Source: Tenacibaculum sp. (GTDB taxonomy: Bacteria; Bacteroidota; Bacteroidia; Flavobacteriales; Flavobacteriaceae). From it: a stretch of 64,000 bases of DNA. The stretch covers positions 172,733-236,732 of the forward strand of contig JAKVCX010000001.1 in NCBI GenBank assembly GCA_022448525.1, in the 5' to 3' direction. The position numbers and the translations under genes are program-made. Each line of letters starts with the position of its first letter. The stretch's first letter is position 1. Positions 7,900 to 17,136 of the stretch are shown one piece after another. The notes beneath the pieces are model-generated. The model was given only the letters and a program-made list of their open reading frames with translations. It was not told the origin of the DNA and searched no databases.

Positions 7900-9771
7900 A
7901 TGAAGAATAAACTTTTACTACTAGCATTTGCTATTTCTTTAATAGCAAACGCACAACAATATACCTACGGTATTTATTTTCCTGATGGGGACAGAGAAAA
8001 TAAATGTAATACGTTCACTAAGGTTTTTAAACAAAAACCAAACTACGTGCGTTTTGGTGTTCGCTTAGAAGACAACAAATTATATTTTGAAGTAAATAAT
8101 AGAAACTGGTATAATGCTTTGTTTAAAGAACAAGGTGATGGAATTGCAGTTGATATTGTTCGTAGGAGTAGATATTCTTGTGATAAAGAAGTAAAACCTT
8201 CACAAATAAGAGGTGTTCTTTTACCTCCTGTTTATGGAATTAATAAACCAGGAAAATTAAAAAGCGTAAGCAGAAATAGATACAGAGTTTACATTGGTAA
8301 AGTACCTCCTAACTTACAAAAAGAAGAAATTGAATTTAATCTTCTGTTTCTTCATAATAAAGCTTTTTGTAAATACTACACTATTTATAACCTAGAGAAA
8401 TATCCACGAGGATTATTAGATATGGGTGTGTATTTAGATGATATAACATACAAAAACAAAAGAATCACTTCGAACAAAAATCATATTGTAACAAAGTATA
8501 AGAAATTAACGTTTTCAATTCCTTTTGAAAAAGATAAATCGGAATACAAACCTGAAGACATTAAACCTTTATACGATTCTTTAAAGCTTACAGATTACAA
8601 CATTAAAAAAATCAACATTAATGCTTATGCATCAGTTGAAGGAAGTACCCAAAGAAATTTCCAATTACAAAATCAACGTGCTAGAAGTATTGCAGGTTCC
8701 CTACAATCATTTCAAGAGCCTAGCATAATTACTAAAATTTCAACATCGGAAAACTGGGTTGAGTTTTTCAATGATATTAAGAAAACGAAACATAAAAAAT
8801 TAGTAAAGCTTCCAAAGAAAAATGTGAAAGCAAAACTAATAAATGAATATGCCGCCAACTTAGAACCGGTTTTAAGAAATCACAGAAAAGCAGTTGTTGT
8901 TTTATCTCTTGAGAAAAAGGATGAATTCAAGAAATTGCATGTTGATCAATTAGTAACACTTTTCAATAAAGCTGTTCGCGCTGATAAACTAGAAGAAGCT
9001 TGTGCCATTCAAAATTCAATTTTAGATCGACTTCGTGATAAATTCAAACCACAGGTTTTGAAAAACATGAAAATTCCTAAGAGTAAGAAGTATTTACGAT
9101 TACTTACTAAGAATTGTATTTTCAAATATTTTGTTGACTTAAAACAAACTTTGAATGTTGAAAAAGAACTTTTACAACTAGAAAAACTTGAACCAAATGA
9201 TAAACGCTTAAAATATAATTTAGCCGTTTTAAAATTTATTATTTGGAAACATCGTGCTCGTGAGATAAATAGAGAAGAGTTTAAAAAAGAAATTATCAAT
9301 CTTAAAGAATATGGAATTTCAAAAGAGCTGATAGACAAAATGATTGTGAATTATCATATTGTAAAAGCTGAAGAAGATGCAAGAAAAAACAATCATAAAG
9401 GCAAAGATTCTTCTGTTAATTATGTTTTAAAATCATATCAAAATTTAATTCTTTCTGATTTTGACTATTTAAGTATCGCTCAGTTTTTTACTTATTACTC
9501 AAATATTTATGACGCAATTCACACAATTGAAGATAAAGTAAACAACATAACTGTTGATGAGGATTTACTTTTCTACTATTTAAATTTAACCATTACAAAA
9601 GAGGAATTAACACAAACCGAAGAGTACAGAACTGTTATGTTAAACGCAATTAACATGAATAAAAAACGTTTTTGTAGCTTGTATAATTCAGCTTTGAAAA
9701 AAGGGGTTACCTTTCAGTTACTTGAGGATGAGTTTTTAAGAGCTACTTACTGCGAAAATTGTAGTAAATAG
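7900..9771 (+). CDS. Exported protein with OmpA-like region
   Basis: A 623-residue exported protein. The ATG at 7900 is chosen over an in-frame TTG at 7885 because it gives a compact signal peptide (about residues 1-19, ending ANAQ) and follows the purine-rich GGGGAAAA. About residues 200-300 resemble an OmpA/MotB-type peptidoglycan-associated domain: the FSIPFEKDKSEYKPED strand, an INAYASVEGS turn and an N-x(4)-QRARSI helix. The remaining 320 residues are helical, Lys-rich and unrecognised, with several cysteines near the end. It may link the outer membrane to the wall (inference). It converges on lpxK with only 2 bases between them. Confidence 0.65.
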   Translation: MKNKLLLLAFAISLIANAQQYTYGIYFPDGDRENKCNTFTKVFKQKPNYVRFGVRLEDNKLYFEVNNRNWYNALFKEQGDGIAVDIVRRSRYSCDKEVKPSQIRGVLLPPVYGINKPGKLKSVSRNRYRVYIGKVPPNLQKEEIEFNLLFLHNKAFCKYYTIYNLEKYPRGLLDMGVYLDDITYKNKRITSNKNHIVTKYKKLTFSIPFEKDKSEYKPEDIKPLYDSLKLTDYNIKKININAYASVEGSTQRNFQLQNQRARSIAGSLQSFQEPSIITKISTSENWVEFFNDIKKTKHKKLVKLPKKNVKAKLINEYAANLEPVLRNHRKAVVVLSLEKKDEFKKLHVDQLVTLFNKAVRADKLEEACAIQNSILDRLRDKFKPQVLKNMKIPKSKKYLRLLTKNCIFKYFVDLKQTLNVEKELLQLEKLEPNDKRLKYNLAVLKFIIWKHRAREINREEFKKEIINLKEYGISKELIDKMIVNYHIVKAEEDARKNNHKGKDSSVNYVLKSYQNLILSDFDYLSIAQFFTYYSNIYDAIHTIEDKVNNITVDEDLLFYYLNLTITKEELTQTEEYRTVMLNAINMNKKRFCSLYNSALKKGVTFQLLEDEFLRATYCENCSK

Positions 9772-9773
9772 TA

Positions 9774-10799
9774 TTACTTAAAATTTGTAATGAATTCTTT
9801 TATCGAAGAATCGAAGTCGTTTTGATTTGATAAAAATGAATTGTGTATTTCAATGTAAAATAAACTTTCAATTTTACCTTTTAAACGAACAAAGTCTTTT
9901 TCAGTAGTTAAAACAATTTTATTTTTTGATTTGAGGCTTTTACGAGCAGCTTCTATTTTAGAAAGATCTTGTTCTGAAAAATGGTGATGATCTGGAAACT
10001 GCAAATGTGTAAAACTCAACTCTCTTTCTTTTAAATATTTTAACAGACTTGTTGGTTTAGCAATTCCGGTAACTAAAATAAATTCCTCATTTAAATGTGA
10101 GAGTGAAATAGTCTCCTCACCTCCTATCAAATTTTCATTGTATTCTATTTTTGAAAAAAACAATTTCTGATTTGGTAATAATTTAAGTTTTTTCTCAATC
10201 GACTTCATTTCGAAATCACTTAACTGATTTGGGCATTTTGTTACAACTACAATATCCGCTCTATTTGCTCCACTCCTACTTTCTCTTAAATTACCTGTTG
10301 GTAGCAAAAAATCTTGACAATACAAATCATCAAACTTAGTTAATAAAACATAAAAACCTGCCTTTACTTTCCTATGCTGATATGCATCGTCTAGCAAAAC
10401 TAACTCTGGATTTACCAACGACATTAATTCACTTATTCCATTGGTGCGATTTGCATCTACAGCAACATTAATCCCATCAAATTTCGAAAAAAACTGTAAA
10501 GGTTCATCTCCTACATCTTCAGCTGAATGACTTTTATTAAGCAATTGAAAGCCTTCCGTTTTGCGTTTATAACCTCTACTCAAAACAGCAACTTTATATT
10601 CAGACCTTAATAATCTGATCAAATATTCAATCTGTGGAGTTTTCCCTGTTCCACCCACTGTTAAATTTCCAACAGCAATTACAGGAATATTAAAGGATGT
10701 TGATTTTAAAACATTTAAATCAAATAAAATATTACGCACTTTTGTAATTACGTCATAAATAATTGCAAAAGGAAATAATAAAAAGCGGAGTAATTTCAT
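9774..10799 (-). CDS. lpxK: Tetraacyldisaccharide 4'-kinase
   Basis: A 341-residue membrane-associated kinase that phosphorylates the 4' position of the lipid A precursor disaccharide with ATP. The P-loop is GNLTVGGTGKT (44-54), preceded by the N-terminal hydrophobic helix that docks it to the inner membrane. The characteristic acidic motif with Gln-His is present as LLDDAYQHR, and TTEKDFVRL near the C-terminus is a family hallmark. Length is normal. The gene stands alone on the minus strand between two plus-strand units. Confidence 0.93.
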   Translation of the reverse strand: MKLLRFLLFPFAIIYDVITKVRNILFDLNVLKSTSFNIPVIAVGNLTVGGTGKTPQIEYLIRLLRSEYKVAVLSRGYKRKTEGFQLLNKSHSAEDVGDEPLQFFSKFDGINVAVDANRTNGISELMSLVNPELVLLDDAYQHRKVKAGFYVLLTKFDDLYCQDFLLPTGNLRESRSGANRADIVVVTKCPNQLSDFEMKSIEKKLKLLPNQKLFFSKIEYNENLIGGEETISLSHLNEEFILVTGIAKPTSLLKYLKERELSFTHLQFPDHHHFSEQDLSKIEAARKSLKSKNKIVLTTEKDFVRLKGKIESLFYIEIHNSFLSNQNDFDSSIKEFITNFK

Positions 10800-10944
10800 C
10801 TATTTGATTTTTTTAACATCTGAATATTCAAGATACTTCTACAATATTCGGTAACACACATAAACATCTATTATCAGTTCAATAAAATCCTGAAATAAAA
10901 AAATTCATATTAATTTCTTCAGAACGAAAATACATTAAAAATCT

Positions 10945-10952
10945 TAACTTTG
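10945..10952 (+). promoter_or_regulatory. Candidate -7 promoter element (TAACTTTG)
   Basis: An exact TAnnTTTG match 19 bases before the Nif3-like start codon, placing the transcript start about 13 bases upstream of the ATG. No good -33 TTTG is visible. Confidence 0.5.
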
Positions 10953-10971
10953 AAGTTGATAAAATTAGACA

Positions 10972-12066
10972 ATGATAATTAGAGAAATAACAAATTATAT
11001 AGAAGAAATTGCTCCACTTTCATTTGCTGAAGATTTCGATAATGTAGGATTACTAGTAGGAAATTATAATACAGAAGTAACAGGAGTATTAGTTACTTTA
11101 GACACATTAGAAGAAACTGTTGAGGAAGCAATTGCCAATAACTGTAACTTAATTGTGAGTTTTCATCCCATAATTTTTGGAGGTTTAAAAAAGTTAAATG
11201 GGAACAATTATGTAGAAAGAGTTGTTTTAAAAGCAATTAAAAATGATATTGCTATTTATGCGACACACACGGCTTTAGACAATTCAAAAGTTGGTGTTTC
11301 AGCAAAAATGTGTGAAGTTTTGAATCTTCAAAACAATAAAATATTAATTCCTAAAAAAGGAATAATTAAAAAACTTACAACCTATGTTCCTTACGGTGAT
11401 GCCGATTATTTGAGAAACAAACTTTTCGAAGCTGGAGCAGGATCTATCGGTAATTATGACAACTGTTCTTTCAATGTAGAAGGTAAAGGAAGTTATAGAG
11501 GAAACGAACATTCTAATCCAACTGTTGGAAAGAAAGGTGAACTACAATATGAAGAAGAAACTTGTATTACAGTCACATTTGAAAGCTACCTTGAAAGTAA
11601 AATTTTAAGTACACTTTTCAAATACCATCAATATGAAGAAGTTGCTTATGAGGTAATCACTTTAAACAACAAACATCAAAATGTTGGTATGGGAATGATT
11701 GGTGAGTTAGAAAACCCTATGAATGAAAATGAATTCTTACAGTTTGTAAAATCTACCTTTAAAACAGACTGTGTTCGCCATTCAAAACTACTAGGGAAAA
11801 CAATCAAAAAAGTAGCAGTATTAGGAGGTGCAGGAAGTTTTGCTATTTCAAATGCCATACGAGAAAAAGCGGATGCATATATTAGTGCCGACTTTAAATA
11901 TCATGAATTTTTTAAGGCTGAAAATCGCATTTTATTGACCGATGTTGGACATTATGAAAGTGAACAGTTTACAAAAAACCTTTTAGTTGACTATCTTACA
12001 AAAAAATTCACTAATTTTGCGATTCGTTTAAGCGAAAAGAGTACAAATCCAATACATTATATTTAA
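10972..12066 (+). CDS. Nif3-like dinuclear metal-centre protein (YqfO type)
   Basis: A 364-residue member of the NIF3/YbgI family, hexameric proteins with a dinuclear metal site; some relatives are called GTP cyclohydrolase 1 type 2, though the function is unsettled. Metal ligands are visible in SFHPIIF and ATHTALDN near the N-terminus and in DVGHYESEQ near the C-terminus. The length (versus about 250 residues for E. coli YbgI) shows the extra CutA-like insert in the middle, as in B. subtilis YqfO. The zinc-ribbon-family gene follows after 6 bases, a pairing that is common in Bacteroidota. Confidence 0.9.
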   Translation: MIIREITNYIEEIAPLSFAEDFDNVGLLVGNYNTEVTGVLVTLDTLEETVEEAIANNCNLIVSFHPIIFGGLKKLNGNNYVERVVLKAIKNDIAIYATHTALDNSKVGVSAKMCEVLNLQNNKILIPKKGIIKKLTTYVPYGDADYLRNKLFEAGAGSIGNYDNCSFNVEGKGSYRGNEHSNPTVGKKGELQYEEETCITVTFESYLESKILSTLFKYHQYEEVAYEVITLNNKHQNVGMGMIGELENPMNENEFLQFVKSTFKTDCVRHSKLLGKTIKKVAVLGGAGSFAISNAIREKADAYISADFKYHEFFKAENRILLTDVGHYESEQFTKNLLVDYLTKKFTNFAIRLSEKSTNPIHYI

Positions 12067-12072
12067 TAGACA

Positions 12073-12843
12073 ATGGCAAAAAAAGAAGTAACGGTAGAAC
12101 AAAAATTAAGAGCGCTATACGACTTACAATTAATTGACTCTAGAATTGATGAAATTAGAAGCGTTCGTGGTGAATTACCTTTAGAAGTAGAAGATTTAGA
12201 AGATGACGTTGCCGGATTAAATACAAGACTATCGAACTTAGCTCAAGATATTGACAATTTAAATACTGACATCAGTAATAAAAAATTAGCAATTGAAGAA
12301 TCAAAAAATTTAATTAAGAAGTATACTGAGCAACAAAAAAATGTACGTAACAATCGTGAGTTCGATTCTTTAACTAAAGAAGTTGAATATCAAGAATTAG
12401 AAATTCAATTAGCAGAAAAAAGAATCAAAGAATTTAAAGCTAAGATTTCTCAAAAGAAACAAGTTGTAGATTCAACGAAAGAAAAATTAGCTTTACAAGA
12501 AGGACACTTAAACGCTAAGAAGTCTGAATTAGATGCAATCCTTAAGGAAACTGAGAAAGAAGAACAGTTATTAATTCAGAAATCTGAAGAGTTTTCTAAC
12601 TCAATTGATAAACACTTATTAAATGCATATAAAAGAATCCGTAACAAAGTTAAAAACGGATTAGCTGTTGTATCTATCGAGCGTGGAGCTGCTGGAGGAT
12701 CTTTCTTTACAATCCCACCACAGGTTCAATTAGAAATTGCGAACAGAAAGAAAATTACTATTGACGAGCACAGTGGACGTATTTTAGTTGATGCTGCTCT
12801 TGCTGCGGAAGAGAAAGAAAAAATTGACAACTTAATCTCATAA
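12073..12843 (+). CDS. C4-type zinc-ribbon-family coiled-coil protein lacking the cysteines
   Basis: A 256-residue protein. Residues 30-185 form a long antiparallel coiled coil (heptads rich in Leu, Ile, Lys and Glu), followed by the family's IERGAAGGSFFTIPPQ segment. In homologues the tail carries a CxxC...CxxC zinc ribbon; here the equivalent position reads IDEHSGRILVD, with no cysteine at all, so zinc binding is lost while the rest is kept. Related proteins have been proposed to bind nucleic acid, but the role is not established. It forms an operon with the Nif3-like gene and is followed by a strong terminator. Confidence 0.85.
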   Translation: MAKKEVTVEQKLRALYDLQLIDSRIDEIRSVRGELPLEVEDLEDDVAGLNTRLSNLAQDIDNLNTDISNKKLAIEESKNLIKKYTEQQKNVRNNREFDSLTKEVEYQELEIQLAEKRIKEFKAKISQKKQVVDSTKEKLALQEGHLNAKKSELDAILKETEKEEQLLIQKSEEFSNSIDKHLLNAYKRIRNKVKNGLAVVSIERGAAGGSFFTIPPQVQLEIANRKKITIDEHSGRILVDAALAAEEKEKIDNLIS

Positions 12844-12864
12844 TTCGAGATTCAACATATTTTC

Positions 12865-12892
12865 AAAGCGACTTTTTAAGTCGCTTTTTTTA
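12865..12892 (+). terminator. Rho-independent terminator
   Basis: AAAGCGACTT (12865-12874) pairs perfectly with AAGTCGCTTT (12878-12887) around a TTT loop, followed by a T run. It ends the Nif3-like/zinc-ribbon operon. Confidence 0.85.
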
Positions 12893-13023
12893 TTTACAAC
12901 ACTTTCCTTAATTCACTTATACCTTAATATTTCACAGTTATGGCTTAATCTTTAAAACGGTTTTAATAAGTCAGTAATTTAACCTTACTAAAACTTACTT
13001 ACTAACCTAAATTAAAGTAAATC

Positions 13024-15894
13024 ATGAAAACTGAATATGATATTATTATCATTGGTGGTGGTGCCATGGGATTAGCAACTGCCGCAGAACTAGCGAATAC
13101 CAAAAAGAACGTACTTGTTTTAGAGCAATTTGGATTTTTTAACGATAAAGGAAGTTCTGCAGGACTTTCTCGACAATTCAGAGTTCAATATGCACAGGAA
13201 TATATGTCAGAACTTGCTTTAGAATCTATACCTTATTGGGAAAAACTTCAAAAAACAACTGACGAACAACTTATTGATAAAGTAGGCTCATTATGGTTTG
13301 GAGATCCAAACATTAGTTCACAAGAAGGAGGAATTCAAGCTGCAATGGATGTTATGGACAAACTTCATATTCCATACACTCCACTTGATGCTAAACAAAT
13401 TGAAGCTCAATATCCGTTTAAAGACTTACCAGAAGATTATAATGGATTCTTTCAAAAAGATGGTGGTATTATTGATTTAAAAGCCACTTTAAAAGCTTTA
13501 TTTAATATTGCAAATGATGCTGGAAATATAGATTTATTAGAGTTCACTCCTGTTACGAATATTCAATCATTAAACACAGGAATCATCAATGTAGAAACTT
13601 CTGAACAACTTTACACGACAGAAAAATTAGTTATAACTCCAGGAGCATTTGTAAACGATATTCTAAAACACTTTGGATTATCTGTAAATGTTGATATCTG
13701 GGAAATGTCTTCTGCCTATTATAAGAAAACAGAAGATATTACTTTACCAACTTGGTTTGTTTTCCAAGAACCTCAGAACACTAGTTTATTCTATGGTTTC
13801 CCGGAGGAGAACTGGGCAAATCCAGGATATCTTCGCGTGGCTCCAGATATTCCAGATCGTATACTAAAAGATCCGTCGGATAGAACTGGAATTCCTAGTG
13901 AAGAAAGTTTGGCTTTTAACTCTGCTTGGGTTCAAGATCATATGGTTGGTTTAGATAATACACCCGAATTTACTTCTACGTGTTTAATTACATTGAACAA
14001 TAACAATAAGGAATTAATGTTAGACACACTTCCTAATTGGGTTCACAATCATAAAAATATTATTGTTTACACTGGAGGTTGGGCCGCTAAGTTTATTCCA
14101 TTATTAGGAAAAATACTTTCTGATTTAGCAGTAAAAGGAAAGACTAAATTTGATATTTCTCACTTCAAAATTCAATGGCCAGTTGTTCGAGGTGAAATTA
14201 GCAATCGTTTTGTGACTAAAGAAGCTAAAAAACAGCAATTAGATGTCGCTATTATTGGTGCTGGTGCTTCGGGACTATATTCTGGATATAGGCTTTTAAA
14301 CGGGACAAACAAGCAAAAGAATAAACTTAACTTAGATGTTGCCATATTTGAAATGAGTGATCGTATTGGAGGAAGATTAGAATCTGTAAAACTTCCAGGT
14401 ATGAACGTTGTAGGAGAACTTGGAGGAATGCGTTATATGACAGAGCAAAAAATTGTAACTGCTTTAATTGAAGATGTATTCTCAACTCAATATGGATTAA
14501 ACCCAATCGACTTTCCAATGGGTGATGCGAATCATCATTTATATTATTTAAGAAAACAACGCTTCTTTGCTAATAGATTTTCTCAATCTCAAATAACTGG
14601 AGAGAAATTTAAGACTAGATATTTTGTTGAAGAACGATTTGATGGAATGAGTTCTGATGATATTTTCACCGAAATTATTAGTGAAGTTTTAGAAGCTGAT
14701 GGATATTCTTTAAAACAAATACAAGAAAACCCGAATCCAAGAGAAGAATGGAATCGAGTTAAACAAGACTTAGTATATCAATTTGATGGACCTTATAAAG
14801 GAATTAAAGTTTATAAAATTGGATTCTGGAACTTATTAAAAGATCGATCTTCTCAGGAATGTTATGAATTTTTAGCTCAGGCTGGAGGATACTATTCAAA
14901 CACAATTAATTGGAATGCTGCAGAAGCTTTTCCTTATATGGTAGGAGATTTCGCAAGTGATTCTGTAAAATATAAAACAATAGAAGGTGGATATGATCAA
15001 ATATTGACTTGTTTAGGAGATGACTTTATTCAACAAGGAGGTACAATTTATACAAGGAATAAACTTAAAACCTTCAGAAGAAATAAAGACAAATCAAGTG
15101 AATATAAATACATTCTAACTTTTTATAATTTAAACAAAGAAGAATATTATGAAGTAGAAGCTAAAGACATAATTTTAGGAATGCCTAAACGATCTTTAGA
15201 ATTACTTGATCAAGATAACTTCTTCTTTAATCCAGAAAAAAATCATAAACTACATAACAACTTAAATTCCGTAATTCCAGAACCATCTGTAAAAATATTA
15301 CTCGGTTTCGAAGAGCCATGGTGGGAAGCTGGTTTAGGAGCTATGGCTGGAGAATCTATTACTGATTTACCTATGAGACAATGTTACTATTTCGGAGTTG
15401 ACCCAGTGAATTCTCATTCTTTATTTTTAGCAAGTTATAACGATATGAGAACGGTAACTTTCTGGCAAGCACTTGAAGCTGGAGAAAAATTCCAAACTCG
15501 CGAAACTAAATTAGTACGAGCAAAGAATAGAACTTACGCGAACTACGAACATGCTAGTAAAATGATGGTAGGTGAAGTTATGAATCAAGTACGAGAATTA
15601 CATGGACCAAATGTTGAAGTTCCATCACCATACACTTCTGCTTATAAAGACTGGACCAAAGATCCTTACGGAGGTGGATATCATGCTTGGAAAAATGAAT
15701 ATAAAGTTTGGGATGTAATGCCTTACATTCGTCAACCTTTCGAAGAGGAAAGAATATTTATAGCAGGAGAAGCTTACTCAGATCAACAAGGTTGGGTTGA
15801 AGGAGCATTCTGTGTAACAGAACACATTATGAGAGAGAAATACGGATTAGAATGTCCGAGTTGGCTTGATGAAGATTATTATTTAGGATGGTAA
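13024..15894 (+). CDS. Fused double flavoprotein: sarcosine-oxidase-like plus amine/L-amino-acid-oxidase-like
   Basis: A 956-residue protein with two complete FAD-dependent oxidase halves. Residues 1-390 are a DAO/monomeric sarcosine oxidase-like domain with the dinucleotide motif IIGGGAMGLATA near the start and a C-terminal TGGWAAKFIPLLGK segment. Residues 405-956 are a flavin amine oxidase domain with a second motif (VAIIGAGASGLYSG), an EMSDRIGGRLESV segment and the C-terminal FAD-contact region IFIAGEAYSDQQGWVEGA. There is no signal peptide. The reading frame is continuous, so it is a true fusion. Possible activities are oxidation of N-methyl or D-amino acids and of L-amino acids or amines, each giving hydrogen peroxide; substrates are inferred only by family. 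It is transcribed alone between two terminators. Confidence 0.85.
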   Translation: MKTEYDIIIIGGGAMGLATAAELANTKKNVLVLEQFGFFNDKGSSAGLSRQFRVQYAQEYMSELALESIPYWEKLQKTTDEQLIDKVGSLWFGDPNISSQEGGIQAAMDVMDKLHIPYTPLDAKQIEAQYPFKDLPEDYNGFFQKDGGIIDLKATLKALFNIANDAGNIDLLEFTPVTNIQSLNTGIINVETSEQLYTTEKLVITPGAFVNDILKHFGLSVNVDIWEMSSAYYKKTEDITLPTWFVFQEPQNTSLFYGFPEENWANPGYLRVAPDIPDRILKDPSDRTGIPSEESLAFNSAWVQDHMVGLDNTPEFTSTCLITLNNNNKELMLDTLPNWVHNHKNIIVYTGGWAAKFIPLLGKILSDLAVKGKTKFDISHFKIQWPVVRGEISNRFVTKEAKKQQLDVAIIGAGASGLYSGYRLLNGTNKQKNKLNLDVAIFEMSDRIGGRLESVKLPGMNVVGELGGMRYMTEQKIVTALIEDVFSTQYGLNPIDFPMGDANHHLYYLRKQRFFANRFSQSQITGEKFKTRYFVEERFDGMSSDDIFTEIISEVLEADGYSLKQIQENPNPREEWNRVKQDLVYQFDGPYKGIKVYKIGFWNLLKDRSSQECYEFLAQAGGYYSNTINWNAAEAFPYMVGDFASDSVKYKTIEGGYDQILTCLGDDFIQQGGTIYTRNKLKTFRRNKDKSSEYKYILTFYNLNKEEYYEVEAKDIILGMPKRSLELLDQDNFFFNPEKNHKLHNNLNSVIPEPSVKILLGFEEPWWEAGLGAMAGESITDLPMRQCYYFGVDPVNSHSLFLASYNDMRTVTFWQALEAGEKFQTRETKLVRAKNRTYANYEHASKMMVGEVMNQVRELHGPNVEVPSPYTSAYKDWTKDPYGGGYHAWKNEYKVWDVMPYIRQPFEEERIFIAGEAYSDQQGWVEGAFCVTEHIMREKYGLECPSWLDEDYYLGW

Positions 15895-15897
15895 CAA

Positions 15898-15925
15898 AAA
15901 AGGCACAGTTTACACTGTGCCTTTT
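15898..15925. terminator. Bidirectional terminator between convergent genes
   Basis: AAAAGGCACAGT (15898-15909) pairs perfectly with ACTGTGCCTTTT (15914-15925) around TTAC. A-rich and T-rich flanks let it act in both directions, between the double oxidase and the lipocalin-like lipoprotein. Confidence 0.85.
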
Positions 15926-15946
15926 AAAATATTTCCTAGTCTTTAA

Positions 15947-17026
15947 CTATAATCTTTTAAAAACATAAGTAACTTCGAATCCGAAAGGAGAAACTTCCTC
16001 AATAACTAATTTGGTATCTGTAATTTCTTTTATAAATAATCCATCAAAGAATTTATCTCCAAATTCGTAATCAGTAGAATTATTTGAATCTAATAAATCT
16101 TTAATAGAGAATAAAACAATTGTAATTCTATTATCATCCTCATCAAAAGCCCAGTTTCCAAATCTTTCTTCATCCATTTTTTCTGTATCAGGAGTGTAAA
16201 CCACAGTACAAGTTTCAACAGAAGCATTATAATCTAAAATACCTGTTTCTCCTTTTTGAGAATCATTATAAGAACCGTCTTCGTTAAAATACACTAAAAT
16301 ATCTTGAGAGATAATATTTGATTCTGAGACATTTATAGTTCCTCCATTATTACAGTCGATATCAAAAGTATCATCAAAATCTGTAATCTCTTCAAGTCTC
16401 CACTTTCCAACTAATTGAGCATTTCCACCCCAAGCCTCGATAGTAACACATACTGTTTCAATAGTACTTATATTATTTTGACTATCATAAATACAAATGT
16501 CATAACAAAATTCTCCTGCTGGAACCGTAGTTTTTAAATCTACATTAATAACAGATTCTGAGTTTTTACTTACTAGTGAAGCTGATTCTATTTTTTTGTT
16601 AATAATAGCTGAGTTTGCAAAACTTCCTTTGTTTGAGAAACTACTTCCAAAAGACGATGCTGGAACATCAAAATAATCTGAAGTTGCATTCCCATCTACA
16701 TCCTTAAATCTAATGTAAGCTCCAGCGACATCCGCATTTGAAGAAAACTTAATATCAAAACCTGAACTTTGAAATCCTTTCTGAGAATTATTTGAAATAT
16801 TAAAATCTAAGTTACTATTTGGAGATGGAGGATTTCCGCTTTCTTTAGTTGCACCGTCAATGATGATACCGTTTTCTAAGGTTGCAACATCTGTTTTATT
16901 ATCTTCTAAAGCATTTTGTTGATCTGCAACTTCCTGGCTACCTGAACCACTTACATTGTTGTCATCATTACAAGATATTGAAATACATAAGAATAACGCA
17001 CTTAGTGCGATGCTAAATTTCTTCAT
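15947..17026 (-). CDS. Lipoprotein with lipocalin-like C-terminal domain
   Basis: A 359-residue envelope lipoprotein. The signal peptide ends in ISISC (lipidated Cys19 likely), followed by an acidic Asn/Asp/Ser-rich linker. Residues about 70-205 form a beta-rich domain of unknown family. From about VGKWRLEEITDF (210 on) the sequence matches the lipocalin-like pattern common in Bacteroidota lipoproteins, ending in YVFKRL. No ligand is predicted. It has its own promoter candidate at 17055-17062. Confidence 0.72.
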   Translation of the reverse strand: MKKFSIALSALFLCISISCNDDNNVSGSGSQEVADQQNALEDNKTDVATLENGIIIDGATKESGNPPSPNSNLDFNISNNSQKGFQSSGFDIKFSSNADVAGAYIRFKDVDGNATSDYFDVPASSFGSSFSNKGSFANSAIINKKIESASLVSKNSESVINVDLKTTVPAGEFCYDICIYDSQNNISTIETVCVTIEAWGGNAQLVGKWRLEEITDFDDTFDIDCNNGGTINVSESNIISQDILVYFNEDGSYNDSQKGETGILDYNASVETCTVVYTPDTEKMDEERFGNWAFDEDDNRITIVLFSIKDLLDSNNSTDYEFGDKFFDGLFIKEITDTKLVIEEVSPFGFEVTYVFKRL

Positions 17027-17054
17027 AGCTAATTTATTTTAATTGTTAATAAAA

Positions 17055-17062
17055 CAAATGTA
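17055..17062 (-). promoter_or_regulatory. Candidate -7 promoter element (TACATTTG)
   Basis: An exact TAnnTTTG match on the minus strand, 28 bases before the lipoprotein start codon. It predicts a leader of roughly 20 bases. Confidence 0.5.
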
Positions 17063-17079
17063 AAGAATGAACTATAAAT

Positions 17080-17114
17080 AAAAAAAGAAAAAGAGCAACT
17101 TTTAGCTACTCTTT
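17080..17114 (-). terminator. Terminator downstream of folE
   Basis: On the minus strand AAAGAGTAGC pairs with GTTGCTCTTT (bases 17105-17114 and 17090-17099, two G-U pairs) around a 5-base loop, followed by a T-rich tract. It would end the hisS-folE transcript. Confidence 0.65.
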
Positions 17115-17136
17115 TTAATTTATTTTCTTCTAGAAA

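Noticed and set aside
9009..9338. Minus-strand open frame inside the OmpA-like gene
   Set aside because: It is a shadow of a Lys-rich coding region; the translation is rich in Ser, Phe and Leu only.
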